Positions 33,550 through 45,606 of a DNA stretch of 64,000 nt are shown piece by piece. Under the pieces are notes generated by a model. The model was not told where the DNA came from. It saw only the letters and a program-made list of their open reading frames with translations, and did no database searches. The DNA lies in contig JAQQWL010000007.1 of NCBI GenBank assembly GCA_038363925.1, forward strand, positions 310,001-374,000. The letters run 5' to 3'. The translations under genes and the position numbers were made by a program. The DNA is from Apiospora phragmitis (Eukaryota; Ascomycota; Sordariomycetes; Amphisphaeriales; Apiosporaceae). Numbering within the stretch: the stretch's first letter is position 1; each line of letters opens with the position of its first letter.

Positions 33550-34676
33550 TTAGATCCCACCCGTGCAAAAAGTATCCGCGTGCCTCAGGGCGACGTCGGT
33601 GCCCCTCACCTTCCGCCTACCCCCGTCTTCATCCCATTTGAAGCACCAGATCAGCAGCATCCCGGCCATCCGCGCGACCCGAATAGCCCGTCCCACTTCC
33701 TCCGAGAGTGCCGCCGCCGTCCCGCCCGCCTCCGCCTCGAAGACGCGCCAGAACTCGTCCCGCAGCGGCCCGGCATTGCCGTGCGGGTGCCAGCCCTCCC
33801 GGTCGCTGTACCCGAGCACGCTCTCCAGCCCCCACAGCGCGAGGCCGAAGGGCGCCACCTCGGCCTCGGCCCAGTCGATGATGCCGGTGATGCGGCCGTC
33901 GGCCTTGTCGACGAGGATGTTGCCCTCGTAGAGGTCGCCGTGCGTGAGGGCGAACGGGAGCAGGGCAAAGACGGCCGGTAGGCCGGTGCGCGCTTGCTGC
34001 ACTGTCGCCTGGAAGCGAGCGGGCAGGGCTTGGGCTAGGCGGGCGAGGTCGCCGTCGAGGTCTTGGCGCATCTTCTCGGCTGCGGCGGGGGCGACTTGCT
34101 GCGGTGCGTTCCACGCTTGGGCAAAGAACCCGGCATCGTGTGTTGGAGGTAAGCAATTACCATACGTGGCGTGGGAAGAGAAACTTGCCTGGCGAAATCG
34201 CGCACCGTCTGGAACTGCCGGGCCGCGAATGCTGGTGCCCCCTTCACCGAGGAGTCCCGACACTCGAAAGAACACAACCCCTCTCGCTTCTCTATGACAT
34301 AGACATGAAGAGGGGTTGATGATGCCGCGTCGCCGATCGGTCCATGATACCTGCACCAGGGCACGAAGTCAGGGTGCACGGCCGCGGCGAGCTCCACGAT
34401 GGCCATGTCCAGCTTGGACCGCGCGGCGCGAAACTGCACGATGCGCGCCTGGCCCGGGGGGCCTGCGACAACCGTGTAGCTGGACTGGCCCTGAATCGGG
34501 ACCGGGGTCACGGGCCCGGCGCCGCCGCCCGCCAGGGCCGCGGCCTGGGCGTCGCAGGCGGGCTGGGTTGCGCCGGCTGGGCCGCCGAAGGTGTGGAAGA
34601 ACTGCTGGATTGAGCCCTCGAGGGTGTAGATCACGGCGCCCCAAGGTGTCGTCTTCTGCGGTGGGGGTGATGCCAT
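33550..34676 (-). CDS. Aminoglycoside-phosphotransferase-like (APH) kinase-fold protein
   Basis: Fungal APH-fold proteins phosphorylate small molecules; the substrate here is unknown. The N-lobe starts MASPPPQKTTPWGAVIY. The C-lobe shows the Brenner motif LTHGDLYEGNILVD (catalytic Asp) and the metal-binding IIDWAEAEVAPFGLAL. A 50-bp intron at 34116-34165 (GTATGG donor, AAG acceptor) keeps the frame and yields 358 aa. However, the residues just before that acceptor (FFAQAWN) look conserved. The preceding AG|GCAAGT looks like a GC donor, so the true junction may be RDFAR|FFAQAWN, with the acceptor obscured by an error. The ATG at 34676 is the first after the non-coding-looking leader. A second C-lobe anchor is the aromatic segment GYSDREGWHPHGN. 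Confidence 0.8.
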
Positions 34677-35010
34677 GTTGAAGTTGAGTCTTTGATTTGT
34701 GGCTGAATCGCTGAAAGGTTGGATGAAGTGTTTGGGGGTGTTTGTTCTAGCCATGCAGGTGATATGTGCGGGCATTCGTAGTTCGGTGCAACTGTCTTCT
34801 CCATCACGTGACATGACGCTGCTCAGAAAACAGAGCATGTTTGAGGGGAATTCATATGAGCCATATTCCTCTCTCTCAGTCTCACAGTGAGTCTCACCGC
34901 ATAAAGCTAGGCATCATCGCCCCCTGGGTGATTCGCTCATGCAAGCCTGCGTAACCCAGGCCACAGCTCTCCTCAACGAATGTAGAAGTTGCGACGGACC
35001 TTCTCTCCCT

Positions 35011-36948
35011 TTAGAGCATGGACAGAGCCTGTCCTTGCATAATGCCATGTACGTAGCACTCGCCCACGAGAAGAAAGTCGTCGCCGGTAGGTCGTAGGAT
35101 AAAAGGGGTTCTGTAGCCCATCAAAACAACGACAATGTCCCCTTTCAGAGTGGGACGGGGACACAGTGCATAGTATCCGCCAGCTGTAATTGCAAATCTT
35201 CTGTTCCGAGCGGCAAAATTAATATCATTCTCCCATTCGTCATGGCAAATCCTATTTGCCAGGGAACTAGTGTAGCTGCCCATTACCACCGGGGGCGAGA
35301 GTTGACAAAGGGAGGAAATGCCACTCAGGAACCACTCTGGTAGTTCCAATGGAGTATAGTTCGTGTAAACGGGCGACTCCCAATAGGCACCGCATGTGTC
35401 TAGGAATGCGACCAGTGCACTCGACCCCAAGGACTTGGCATTGAATTAGCACATCGAAGACGGCATGCCCGCAAATGTCTTGCCATATCTGCACGAGAAT
35501 ATGTTTAGTCTCCGACGCTAGACAACGGTTTAGGTCAACGTCGACTTCTTTAAAACGCCGCGACAATCGATCAATAACATCGAACGCAAAACCTTGGATA
35601 CGAAGCGTATCTTGAGATTCGATGATTTGAGTAACCAGGGGAAGGATGCCAGCTGAACCAAGGACGTTCCAATCATCGATCACAAATGTATTATATCTTG
35701 TTGCGCGGTTCCAATCCGGTACCCACGAGGGGAGAGTGATCTGGCCTTCTTTATATTAGACACCTGTAAGAGAAATGGGAGGTGGGTGTGTGTGTTGCTT
35801 GCCGATGTGCTCAACAGCATTGAGTAGGAATGTGGACTTGGCGTCAGTCAGAGCTCGAATCGCTAGCTCTCGGTACACGTCATTTGTGGGGGATTTATAG
35901 TCGGCTTGCATGATCAAGCGTTTATCGGCACCTATACGGGCCGAGTAGTGTCCCAATAAGGCGAACACACGATCTCTTGGATCGAAGCACTTCTGACGAG
36001 AAGCCTTGTTGAAAGTATAAAGCTGATGGGCAAAATCCGCATGCATGGCATTCGGTGCTTTGTTCCCCTCTACAAACCTTTTATAGAGTTTGAGGGGGAT
36101 GCTAAAGCGGATGCCTGCATCTATTGCCTTTGCATACAGTTTATATTTGAGAACCTGGCACGCAGTATGGAGTCTTAAATCTGATGCTTTGTTTGCCCCA
36201 GTAGAATTCCACCGGCGTATTCGTTCCTAGTTCTTGCACGATCCATAGTCTTGAAAACTGACGCATTCAATGAGCTTCACTTAGTCTTCAATAATGAAAT
36301 TTTGCAGTTCGATCATGAAAAGTACGTACCCATGGTTGTTCAAATAGGGTTGGTAGGTGCTTGAGCAATGGTATAAGATCTCCCGAGCTATCATTCCGAC
36401 TGCCGTGAACGGATGCTATTATACGGAGGGCGAAAAAGGCCTTGTCTGCAAGCTTCTCTCGATCTAGGCCTAGCCATACATGCACCCAGCCAGCTTTGTC
36501 GTAGATATCGTACATCAGCTGAACCTGATGGCTCCGTTCCTCGATATTCTCTTGGTTAATGCAGATCTGGTCGACCCACAACCGACGGCCAGGAAGCGGC
36601 TCTCCTTGAGCAATGCTGAAACGTAGCCTACGTAGAGCGCCGTCAAGAGTGGTGCTCATCTTGATAAAGCTATCGCCGATTCTGATCCTGGAATAGGTGG
36701 TTGTTTTTCCCCCATGCATACGAGAGAACTTGCCAGTATGGACATTCGTCAAGTTTCACAATCTCGAGATCACCGGTCAATTCATCCTCGTAGGCGCCAT
36801 TGTGCAGAATGAGCATTCTTGTCGTTGATTCTGCTGTGATGGGCTCATATGTATATTTGGGCGCATTGGGTGTGCAGTCTCCCTCCAATAGGCTGCCTTC
36901 TTCGGTGCTGTTTCCTTCGGATACACTGTTTCGTGTTAGTCCATCCAC
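35011..36948 (-). CDS. HET-domain (heterokaryon incompatibility) protein, reading frame interrupted
   Basis: HET domains trigger incompatibility and cell death after non-self recognition. The three signature blocks are present: YWQVLSYAWG, then RRLWVDQICINQENIEERSHQV with WVHVWLG, and, across a 72-bp intron (36258-36329), PW|FSRLWIVQELGTNTPVEFYWG. The DPRDRVFALLG block follows (about 35970), and a C-terminal region to 35011. Three single-base shifts are needed: in T5/C5 at 36704-36713, in C4 at 36196-36199, and near 35424-35433. A further intron (about 35763-35807) appears to use a GC donor and an AAG acceptor. If the shifts are real this is a pseudogene; if errors, an ordinary HET gene of about 550-600 aa. 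Confidence 0.8.
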
Positions 36949-38140
36949 TCGGGGATGATCGTCTTGCTGTGCGCCTTTCGATTTGACTAGGTGGAAAATC
37001 TTTAGTATTGGCCCAAAGTGATGAACGAATGGGGTCCTCAGGTTATACTGTTACTTATTCCTCGGGTCCGTCATATTCTCTTTCTCAGCTCGAAAGGCAT
37101 CGGGCATAAGGGTGGTTCTGATTTGTGACCTCCGTTGCGTGCTTTTGCATACGCTTGGTGAACAATGGACAACTAAGAGATTTGATTAAATAATCTGATG
37201 AAATAATCTAGTAGGATAAGAAAAGCTGTGATAACTTCCCCGCACCCTCGAGACGGGTTTCTTATCAGTTTATGTACCTGTAAAGTCCAGCTTCTCCTTA
37301 ACCTTAGCCGCCTTACACTAACTTCATGGCTCGGGGCTTCCGGTCAAATCAATTCCAACCACATGTCTTCTACCTAAGTATGCATGCCAGGACGCTGTGC
37401 CGACTCATGTGCAACGGTTTTGATAGAAGCTGACGAATAAAAGGCCAAACCGATTGCGCCCGCAAATAATGGCATGAGCTGATATGATGAAAAGCCTCCG
37501 GGACCGTCACAGGCAGTAGTAGACTGAAGCCACCGAATCCACTGCCCTTTTCCTTGCCTTGGGCAATACGGGGTTAATGTGGACTCTATGGCACTCTTCA
37601 CTGAAAGTTTCATGGCTTGTTAGGATTTCCATTTCAAGAGCCTTGCCACCTCCAGTTGTGCTGCTCCAGGAACACATTTCTTGAGTTCAAGAAGTGCCTA
37701 GCACGCTTGAATCGCAATGCAGCTAATGCAGCTGGAGCTGAACGCTAGGTTGGTTGGCAGAAATGAGACCGGTCAGCAATCCTTGTTGGCAGCTGCAGAG
37801 GACGAAAAAGCCACCAATGATGGGTAAATAGGCTGGGACAGTTGCCTTGTCAGATCGAAAGTCCGTCAACATTATATTGATGGTGATGATACAAGAAGTA
37901 TGATAGTTGAGCCATGGGCAGTTCGATGTGCAGCACTGGTTTGTACGAACTATAGAGAACAAAAGATACATCAGTGCAGTTGTTTTATGAACTTAATACA
38001 TAACTTCATTGGGGTGATAAAGACCTATTTCTCTATTCAATTAAGAGAAATGGTTTTATTGTAAGCATATTTCCTTCCAGCCTCTTTCCCCCTTTCCTCT
38101 CACGTCGACCTCGTAATCAAATTAGGTATCTTAGCCCCAT
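36949..38140. other. intergenic region
   Basis: Upstream of the HET gene. Short frames near 37.4-38.0 kb are not convincing. Confidence 0.4.
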
Positions 38141-38444
38141 CTACCATCTGCCTTTCCGGCCGCACCAGCACAGCAACGTCGTAAGCAATAAAATGCCCAA
38201 GGCTCCGCCGATTATGGCACCAATGGCCTCGGGTGTGACCTCTGTACCCGCCGCACCGTCGATGACATGGGTCGGGCGGGGGTACTGCCACGGCAGTTGC
38301 GTTCTCGTCGCGTCTGTGGAGGAGCATGCCGGCAGCCTCGATGCAGGCCGCGGCGTTGAAGGGGCGGAAGCTCAGGGGTGCTGCAGCGACCAGGCCGGAC
38401 AGGACGGTGGCGAGGAACGCGGTGGAGATGAGAAGGAGAAGCAT
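38141..38444 (-). CDS. Small type I membrane protein with signal peptide (apparent one-base frameshift)
   Basis: The frame starts with a clear signal peptide (MLLLLISTAFLATVLSGLVAAA). A short luminal segment containing HRRDENATAVAVP follows. In a G5 run (38278-38282) one extra base breaks the frame. The shifted frame continues RPTHVIDGAAGTEVTPEAIG into a membrane helix (AIIGGALGILLLTTLLCW) and a basic CGRKGRW end at 38141. Removing one base gives exactly 100 aa. One-pass surface proteins with a short cytosolic tail are common in fungi. It lies between the HET gene and the patatin fusion, but no link is shown. Confidence 0.6.
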
Positions 38445-39670
38445 GTTGATGTAGTTCTTCGTTACTAGTAGGTATTGACGTACTACTACTTACCTCCCAG
38501 TAAGTCTTTACCTATATACTGGGTACCTAGTTTACTAATAGGGAAAGAAATAATGGGATTGTTCTGTGAGATGTTTTTGTGTTTCTGTAAGTTGGTACGG
38601 TCAACGTTTGTCTCTTTTCGGAAGTGACCAGGACCAGCTATTGGTGAGTCAAAAGTCGGGTTGCTTTATATATCGGGAAGGAAGCGGAGGTTAGCGAGAG
38701 GCGAGACAAAGGGCGTGTCGCATTTGGTAGTGATTGCGGGACCCAGATGCTGGGGCAAACAAAGCCGAAGTGAGCAACACAGGTCACACACAATGCATTG
38801 TTCTTTTGCTCTCCCGGTGATTGTTTTCCCACCCCGACCGTTCCAGAACTTCACCTCCAGAGCCTGTGATTTGGGCAGGCAGCCTGGAAGGGGAGGCTCG
38901 CTCTCAAATGAATTGTCCACTTGGAGTTAGGGATGAGTTCCGATGGTTGGTTCTACCAGATGCCAACACCCCGCTTATCTTATCACACCAGATGAAGCGA
39001 ACAGCTCCTTCCATTTCCATCCAACCTTCCGACGTGGAGTAGGACTGGTGGGGTTTCCAGTGACTAAACCGATAGATGCAACTTTATTCTGACTACCACT
39101 GATTTCAATAATAGATCTTTTCACCACCAGCAATAAGAGGAAGCAGACGGCCATCGCCGAGTCAGGATTCAGAGTCGCAACGGTCCTTAGGTTGCATCTC
39201 TGCATTTCCCCTCTTTAGACGTGTGTTCCAAACATCGATCGGGATGGAGGCTGCAAGGGCGCTATCCTCCTGCCCGGATTGGCCGAAACCCCATGCAACT
39301 GCATCTCAGCCGTGAGCCCAAAATCTCACCCTGCACCGGGATCCTGGCTGATCTGGCTATGGCGTTATCGACCCTTACCAGCTTACTGGTTTTCTACTGC
39401 TTCACTACATATGGTCCAGGCTGAGTGAACCTTCACAACACTTGGCCCCCAGCCTAGACAGACCGGGGTTGTCAGCACACCATGAAATGCAGATGCAGCT
39501 GGAAGTCCCGAGGCTCTGGCCATGGGCTACCAATTCCCCTCATGTTCCTGCTGGGGCTTTCTCCCGCTCTCACATAATCTGTTCAACTTAGCTCGCGAGT
39601 CTTGAGTGAATGCTGTCATCCATTGAAATTGTTAGAGCTTCCAGAGCCTAGCCCAACGGCCACGGTCGCC
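38445..39670. other. intergenic/promoter region
   Basis: Divergent promoter between the small membrane protein and the patatin fusion. No other gene seen. Confidence 0.4.
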
Positions 39671-42600
39671 ATGAGTTGGAACCCATCGATCCCAACGCGA
39701 CAGCGCCAAGGCTCAGGCTCGGCAGCAGCATCAGGGAATTCAAAACCCCAACGACAAGCCTCAGAGTTGACCGACGCTGACGAAACACCCGACATCTTTG
39801 AAGATGCCCAAGAACGCTGGGTGTTTGAAGCTTCCCGTGCTTCATCGCCTTTGCCTGCTCCTCCTACCGTGAGCATTAGTCCACCTGAAGCAAATTACAT
39901 TCAAGCAGGGAGAAGAAGTCACAGTCGCTCCAGCATCGATGCGAGACCCCCACCAGTGCCTCCAAAACCTACACCGCAGCCTACTACCGCCATCCCACTT
40001 CGAGCAACGGTGGACGAAGCTGTCGCGTCTAATGCACCATCGCTTTCTGCAGCCAGTACCGAGACCATCTATCAGAAGAAATGTGAACAATGTGAGGAAC
40101 ATGGGAAAGACGTGTGGTATTGTAACATTTGCGAAACCTCTTTTTGCGAGCAGTGTTGGAATGGCCAGTTTGTGCACCGGAAGCCACCACGCGGTGGCCT
40201 CCCTCATGAAAAGACAGATGTCGATGTCGCCGAGAAGGTGCAGAATGTCTTGTCACCACCGACGGACAACTGGGTCCGTGAACAGCTCTATAAATCTGAT
40301 GAAATTACTTCCTGGTTTGGTAGTGTTGCCACCTAGATGGTTGTCGATCTTGACTGACTCTTTTCTAGGCGTCGAGCGACCTGAAGACAATGCGCCGCCG
40401 GTGTTCCAAGACTATGGGCGTTTTGCCGACCTGATGGCAAGCACGGATCCCATCCGGAGCCAGCCCAGCTTCATGGAAAGATGGGCCGAGGTTGACCGCG
40501 ACCGAAGAACTCCGAGTCTGGTCTCATTCGTAGGCCAAACCGGAGCTGGCAAGAGCACACTGGTTAAGCTACTGATTGATTTCGGCCTCAATGGACCTGC
40601 ATTCTTCCCGACCCCAGTCGTCGGGCCGCGAGGCGCACACCTGCCTACATCCGAGGATGTCCACTTGTATCTGGATCCGCGAACTTGCGAATCGCCTGGT
40701 CCTCTCCTGTACGCTGATTGCGAAGGGCTAGAGGGTGGTGAGCGGGAGCCCTTGGGTGCTAAGTTCAGGAGGATGCGACGTGCGCACAAGGACAACCCCA
40801 ACGAAGCTGAAGTCGATGCCGATGCCCAAGCCAGGAAGGCGAGCAAGATCATATCAGAAAGAGAATTGGAGTGGGCCAGCGAATCGCGTACTCGAAGTCG
40901 AGAATTTGCTGTCACCAACCTGTATCCACGACTCCTATACACCTTTTCTGACACCATTGTGTTTGTTCTCCGCAATCCAAGGTGAGCGGCCCCTGTACCT
41001 CGACCACTGCGGTGTTCCGTGTTTGACACCCTCGCAGGACTATCGAGCATGTCTTCGAAAAGTTGGTGAAGTGGGCAGCGGCTGCAATCGAAACGTCGTC
41101 TAACCAGCCTGTCCTTCCGCATGCAATCATAGCACTGAATGCGTCGGAGCATGACATTGACGTTAAGCTGTGGGATGTCAAGTTCAACACAGAAACCATC
41201 CTCGAGGACCTCGCTCACACCGTGAATCGCAATGAAACATTCAAGAAATGGGCACAGTTCTGGAGAGAACGTGGAAAGGCTATTGATAACCTCTTGGATT
41301 TGGTGTTGTGTTACTACAGTACCATCCAGGTGAGTACACAGCAAAGTGCTTGGATATTGGCGTTTACCACTCTAACTGCCCCCAGATTATCCGTTTGCCG
41401 GCAGACGGCCGCCCCAAGCTGATGGCCGAGCAAGTCGAGAAGCTTTACAAGGCAACTCTCTCAGGCTGCATTGCCGCTCGTGGCGCTCGGAATGAGGTGA
41501 GAATGCTTCTGGACGTCGAGGACATGCACGCCTATCTCCAAGAAGCCTTTAACCATTACTCGAAGACACTCGAGTCTCCTTTCGACTTCGTTCAGGCTTC
41601 CTTCAGAAACTCGCCGATCCCGCCCGACTTTGGGGGCAACATCCTGAAGCTCGCTCTGGGTATGACACACTTGTGGAAAGACCACCCCCACATCCAAGCG
41701 CCACAGATCTTCTCGGAGCTCAGTTATATGGTCGCTTCTTGTATCATGCTTGACTCTTCCCGACACAAGAACAAGGGTAAGCATAGAGCCCAGACGACGA
41801 TGGTTTAGACGCCGGTCCAGACTAACATGCTCCATTTGAAAGGTTTCGCCGATCAAATATTCCCCAAATACATGGACCACTTGGACGATGCCCTCGAAAA
41901 TTTCTGCGATCAACATTGGCCATGTGAGTTTGTCAATCCCAAGACGGGAGTGAGGTGTGTCAATGTGCGTTTCGGCCACACTGCCAAGGGACACCAGTCG
42001 GCGGACGGCAAAGTATTCGCGACCGGAGAGTATCAGTCCAAGTTCTCCTTTGAGCAGAACGCACACAGGTTCCGGCAGAAGGTCTACTCGTGCCTTACGC
42101 AGCTCCTACAGCAACTGACCACAGATTACCGACTTGGAACCTCGGAGGAGAGCGCGGCATTGAGCATCCACCAGACCATGGTGATGCGCAGCTTCTTCCG
42201 CCGTGCGACTCAAAACAGCTCCAGCGACAAGACCCACGCCACTCTCACAAGCCATACTGCCTGCTTCTGCTGCCTTTTTGGACAGGCCGAGCATTGCCTT
42301 CCGTGTGGTCATGTCATTTGCACCCGGTGTCTCCAAGGGTATGGCGAGCAACGTCATGTCCATGGCTACAGGATCTTCGGGTGTCCAATGGAAGATATTG
42401 ATGGTGGTCGCGAGGAAGCGTGTACGATCTACCTTAAACCGGCCTCTGCAGGTGTCCGCATACTGACATTGGATGGGTACGTACTGGAAGTCGTCAAACT
42501 TATTGGGCTAGAATGCTGATCATTGCTCAGCGGTGGGATTCGCGGTATTGTCGAGCTCGAGGTTCTTGAGCAAATCGAGACAGCCCTCGGCGGCATCCCC

Positions 42601-44902
42601 ATACAATGTTTCTTCGATCTTGTGGTAGGCACAAGGTGAGTGCAACAAAATTTTCGAGCCTGGATGTTCTGGCTAATGTGACTATGCAGTACTGGAGGGC
42701 TTGTAGCACTTGGGCTCGGCTCGATGCAATGGAGGGTTAGTGAATGTATCGAGAAGTTCGTGAAGCTCTGCCACGAAGTTTTCACCCGTCGAAGTGGAAG
42801 CTCTCTGCCAATCATAGGATCTTTCATCGAGAACTATCACCACTCCAAATATCAGACAACAACCCTGGAAAGTGCCCTTCAGACTGCTTTCACCGAGGAT
42901 TTGCTCCTATACGGGGACAGCGTCTCCCTGGTACTAAATTGCCACTAAAGGTGGCCGTCACGGCAACGAACCTGGCTGGCAACAAAACCTATGTGCTTGC
43001 AAATTACAACCAGCCCAGAGGAGCCCCAAAATCTAGCCATTACCACTTTCAGAGACCCGAGGTTAACGATACTGAGCTCAAAATATGGGAAGCGTAAGTT
43101 TTCTTTATTGCCCCTGAGCCTTCGACAATCGGTCACGTTTTTGCTACAACTAACATCACGCCCAGTGCACGAGCAACCGCCGCAGCCCCCCGGTACTTCA
43201 AGTCTTTCCACCATGATTTGTCACACAAGACGTACATAGACGGCGCAGTTCTGCACAACAACCCCATACGTATTGCAGATTCGGAAAGGAAGGTGCTTTG
43301 GCCCGAGGTGCAGGTACCGGACATGATCCTCTCTCTTGGCACCGGTGGCTCTGCCCATCTGAGTAGAGCCGGCTCTGAGCACATGAGCGAAGCTCGGAAG
43401 GGGGTCTTCAATCATGGTCGACAACTTTACAGCATCCTGAGAAACAACATGCAGCAGACACTAGACTGTGAGAGGTCTTGGGACGAGTTCTTTGACAACA
43501 TGGTTACGGCCCTCTCCACGACCGCATTCACCACGTCAAGGTTCCGACGCCTGAACCCTGATGTAGGAATGATCCCCGCACTGGACGAGAAAGACAAGAT
43601 TGATGACCTTCGCCGACGAGCTCAAGAATCGCTGAGGCGTGACCGATCACGAATTCAAGATGTCGCAAGGCAGCTAGTCGCGTCTACCTTCTACTTTGAG
43701 CTTCTGCCTATTGATTCCGAGCCAGAAAGCGACGGCAAGATTCTGGTCCACGGTCAGTCGATGGCGCATATCAATACCCTTAAAAAGTACCCCGATGCTA
43801 ACAAGGATGTAATACAGCGCGGATCCAATGTCGACTGCCTCAACCTTCGGTGGATGTGAGCAACCTTGGCAGGCATCTCTTGGAGCGAGCAAGTCAGCAG
43901 TATGAGGAGCCGAGATTTGTAATCTTCGAGGACGGTGACCTCGCGCCTCTGAAAGTGGTTCCCGTATCGGAGCGTGCCATGAGTCAAATGATACGGACCG
44001 GGGAATTCGATCTCGGGAGGCTACGGTTCCATATCAAGAACAAGATGCGACCAACACAGATTGTCATGCATTTCGGCGAGCTTGCCATGCATCCCATCAG
44101 TGGCTTTCCGCAACTTCTCTTTTCCGACACAGCACAGCCCACCTCGGCCAAGCCCACAGTCTTTCCGAGCTCGATGCCGTCTACACGCTACACGCACGGA
44201 TCGCGACGGCTGAAGCGAACGGCCGGTAGCTGGCAACCGCCAGATCTCAAACGCGTCCAAAAACTGTCCAACCTGAGCATGTTCGCCAAGCGCCAAGCAG
44301 GCCTGGGCGACGATGGAGCCGGAGAAGCGGCCAACACGGAGCCAACCCCTCCGTCCGTGTCGCCACCTCCTCGGCCAAATACAAGCTCCCCGTCGTTCTC
44401 CTTGGGTGACGGCGTCAACTCGCCGAGCTCCAGCTTGCCGAGGAAGCGTATCGGCGGCGTCCGCGATGCGTTCAAGGCGCTCTTGTGGTCGCCGTCCCGG
44501 GAGAACATCAGGATGGAACCCGCGGAGCTGTCGGATGACCTACGCCAGTGGCTCGACAGGTACCGGGATGTAGAGGCCCGGATCAAGAACGCCAACAACC
44601 ACAACTACAGCCAGAACCAGAACCAGACCGTCAACACCACCACCACCCCTTCCGTGCCCGACGAGCAGCTCGCGTACTCGCTGCAATACTACAACGTCCG
44701 GCCCGAGGAGTACGCCATGTACCGCCAGTGGGTGGGCTTGCTGCAGTCTAGCGTTGCGAGCAGTGCAAGTAGTCAGGCCGCACCATTGCCATGGCTGCCG
44801 CCCGTGGGGAAGGATACGGGAGGGTATGCGTCGTCGTCGCCGGCGGGGGTGGTGCATGAGATGGCGGCGGACCATGCGTTGCCGGTGGAACTTCCGGGGT
44901 GA
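39671..44902 (+). CDS. Zinc-finger / P-loop NTPase / RING-like / patatin-like phospholipase fusion protein
   Basis: The protein is 1,586 aa in nine exons: 39671-40319, 40369-40981, 41038-41329, 41386-41776, 41843-42476, 42531-42635, 42690-43093, 43166-43752, 43818-44902. All eight introns (49-72 bp) join in phase. Domains: a disordered N terminus; a B-box-like finger (C138, C141, C151, C154, C159, C162); a P-loop GQTGAGKST (272-280) followed by YADCEGLEGGERE, a GBP/dynamin-like G3 motif; a RING-like cluster CFCCLFGQAEHCLPCGHVIC at about 789; and a patatin domain with the oxyanion DGGGIRG at about 857, nucleophile GTSTGG at about 893, and DGA at about 1054. The C terminus is long and disordered. 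One base is missing in G4 at 42913-42916; adding it makes the coding sum exactly 1,587 codons. Such fusions are usually annotated as FabD/lysophospholipase-like. A GTPase-gated lipase used in cell death or non-self response is inferred. Confidence 0.88.
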
Positions 44903-45606
44903 GGGAGCGAGTGAGCGAGGGGGTCGGACCTGACATATTGCATTGTTGGAGCAGCAACTGCATGGAAGGGATAGCCAGACGCCGGTTTATGTACAACATG
45001 AACCAGGTTCGTTTTTCAGTAATCACTCATTGTCATCATAGCCCTGGAAGACATCAGAGAGTATTCCGATATGATGTTCAAGGGGCGTAAGGGGAGAGTT
45101 GGGCGCTGCCACAAGGCTTAGATGTTTGGTGCCAGTGGTGATTAGGAGTGGTGACATGGTTCCTTTCGTTTGAGGGCAATGGGGATATGGAGCTTCTGAT
45201 TGGTGATAGTAAATGGTATGATGATGAATGACTTGCCGGACACAGGAGGGGCCTAACGGAACGAATTCCAGGATTACTACCCGGAAGAGGAGTGATACCT
45301 TGCTCCTTTACGCACCGTATAGTGAAAAGGGTTAGGAGGGTATATAAATTTATAGTCACAGTGGCACTCACACCTTCGGGGCTAATCAACAGTCGTATAC
45401 GCCAGGGAGCGTCGCAACCATCAAAACATCCACCCAGCCAAGCCACAAGTGGTGGGAGAAGAACGTTTTTCTACGGTGAATGAAAGCATATGCTCACAGC
45501 CTCGCGCAACAACTTATATATTCACACTTCAACTCTGTCGCCTTTCATAAACGTATTTCTTCCCACTCAGCCCGTGCTACAAAAACGCAGTATCCATATT
45601 CAAACT
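44903..45606. other. intergenic region and leader of the caspase-like gene
   Basis: It contains a TATA box (separate entry). An out-of-frame ATG at 45480 opens a 96-codon upstream frame overlapping the caspase-like start, which could restrain its translation. Confidence 0.4.
45341..45347 (+). promoter_or_regulatory. TATA box of caspase-like gene
   Basis: TATATAA lies 266 bp before the chosen ATG at 45607 and 149 bp before the alternative at 45490. Confidence 0.4.
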
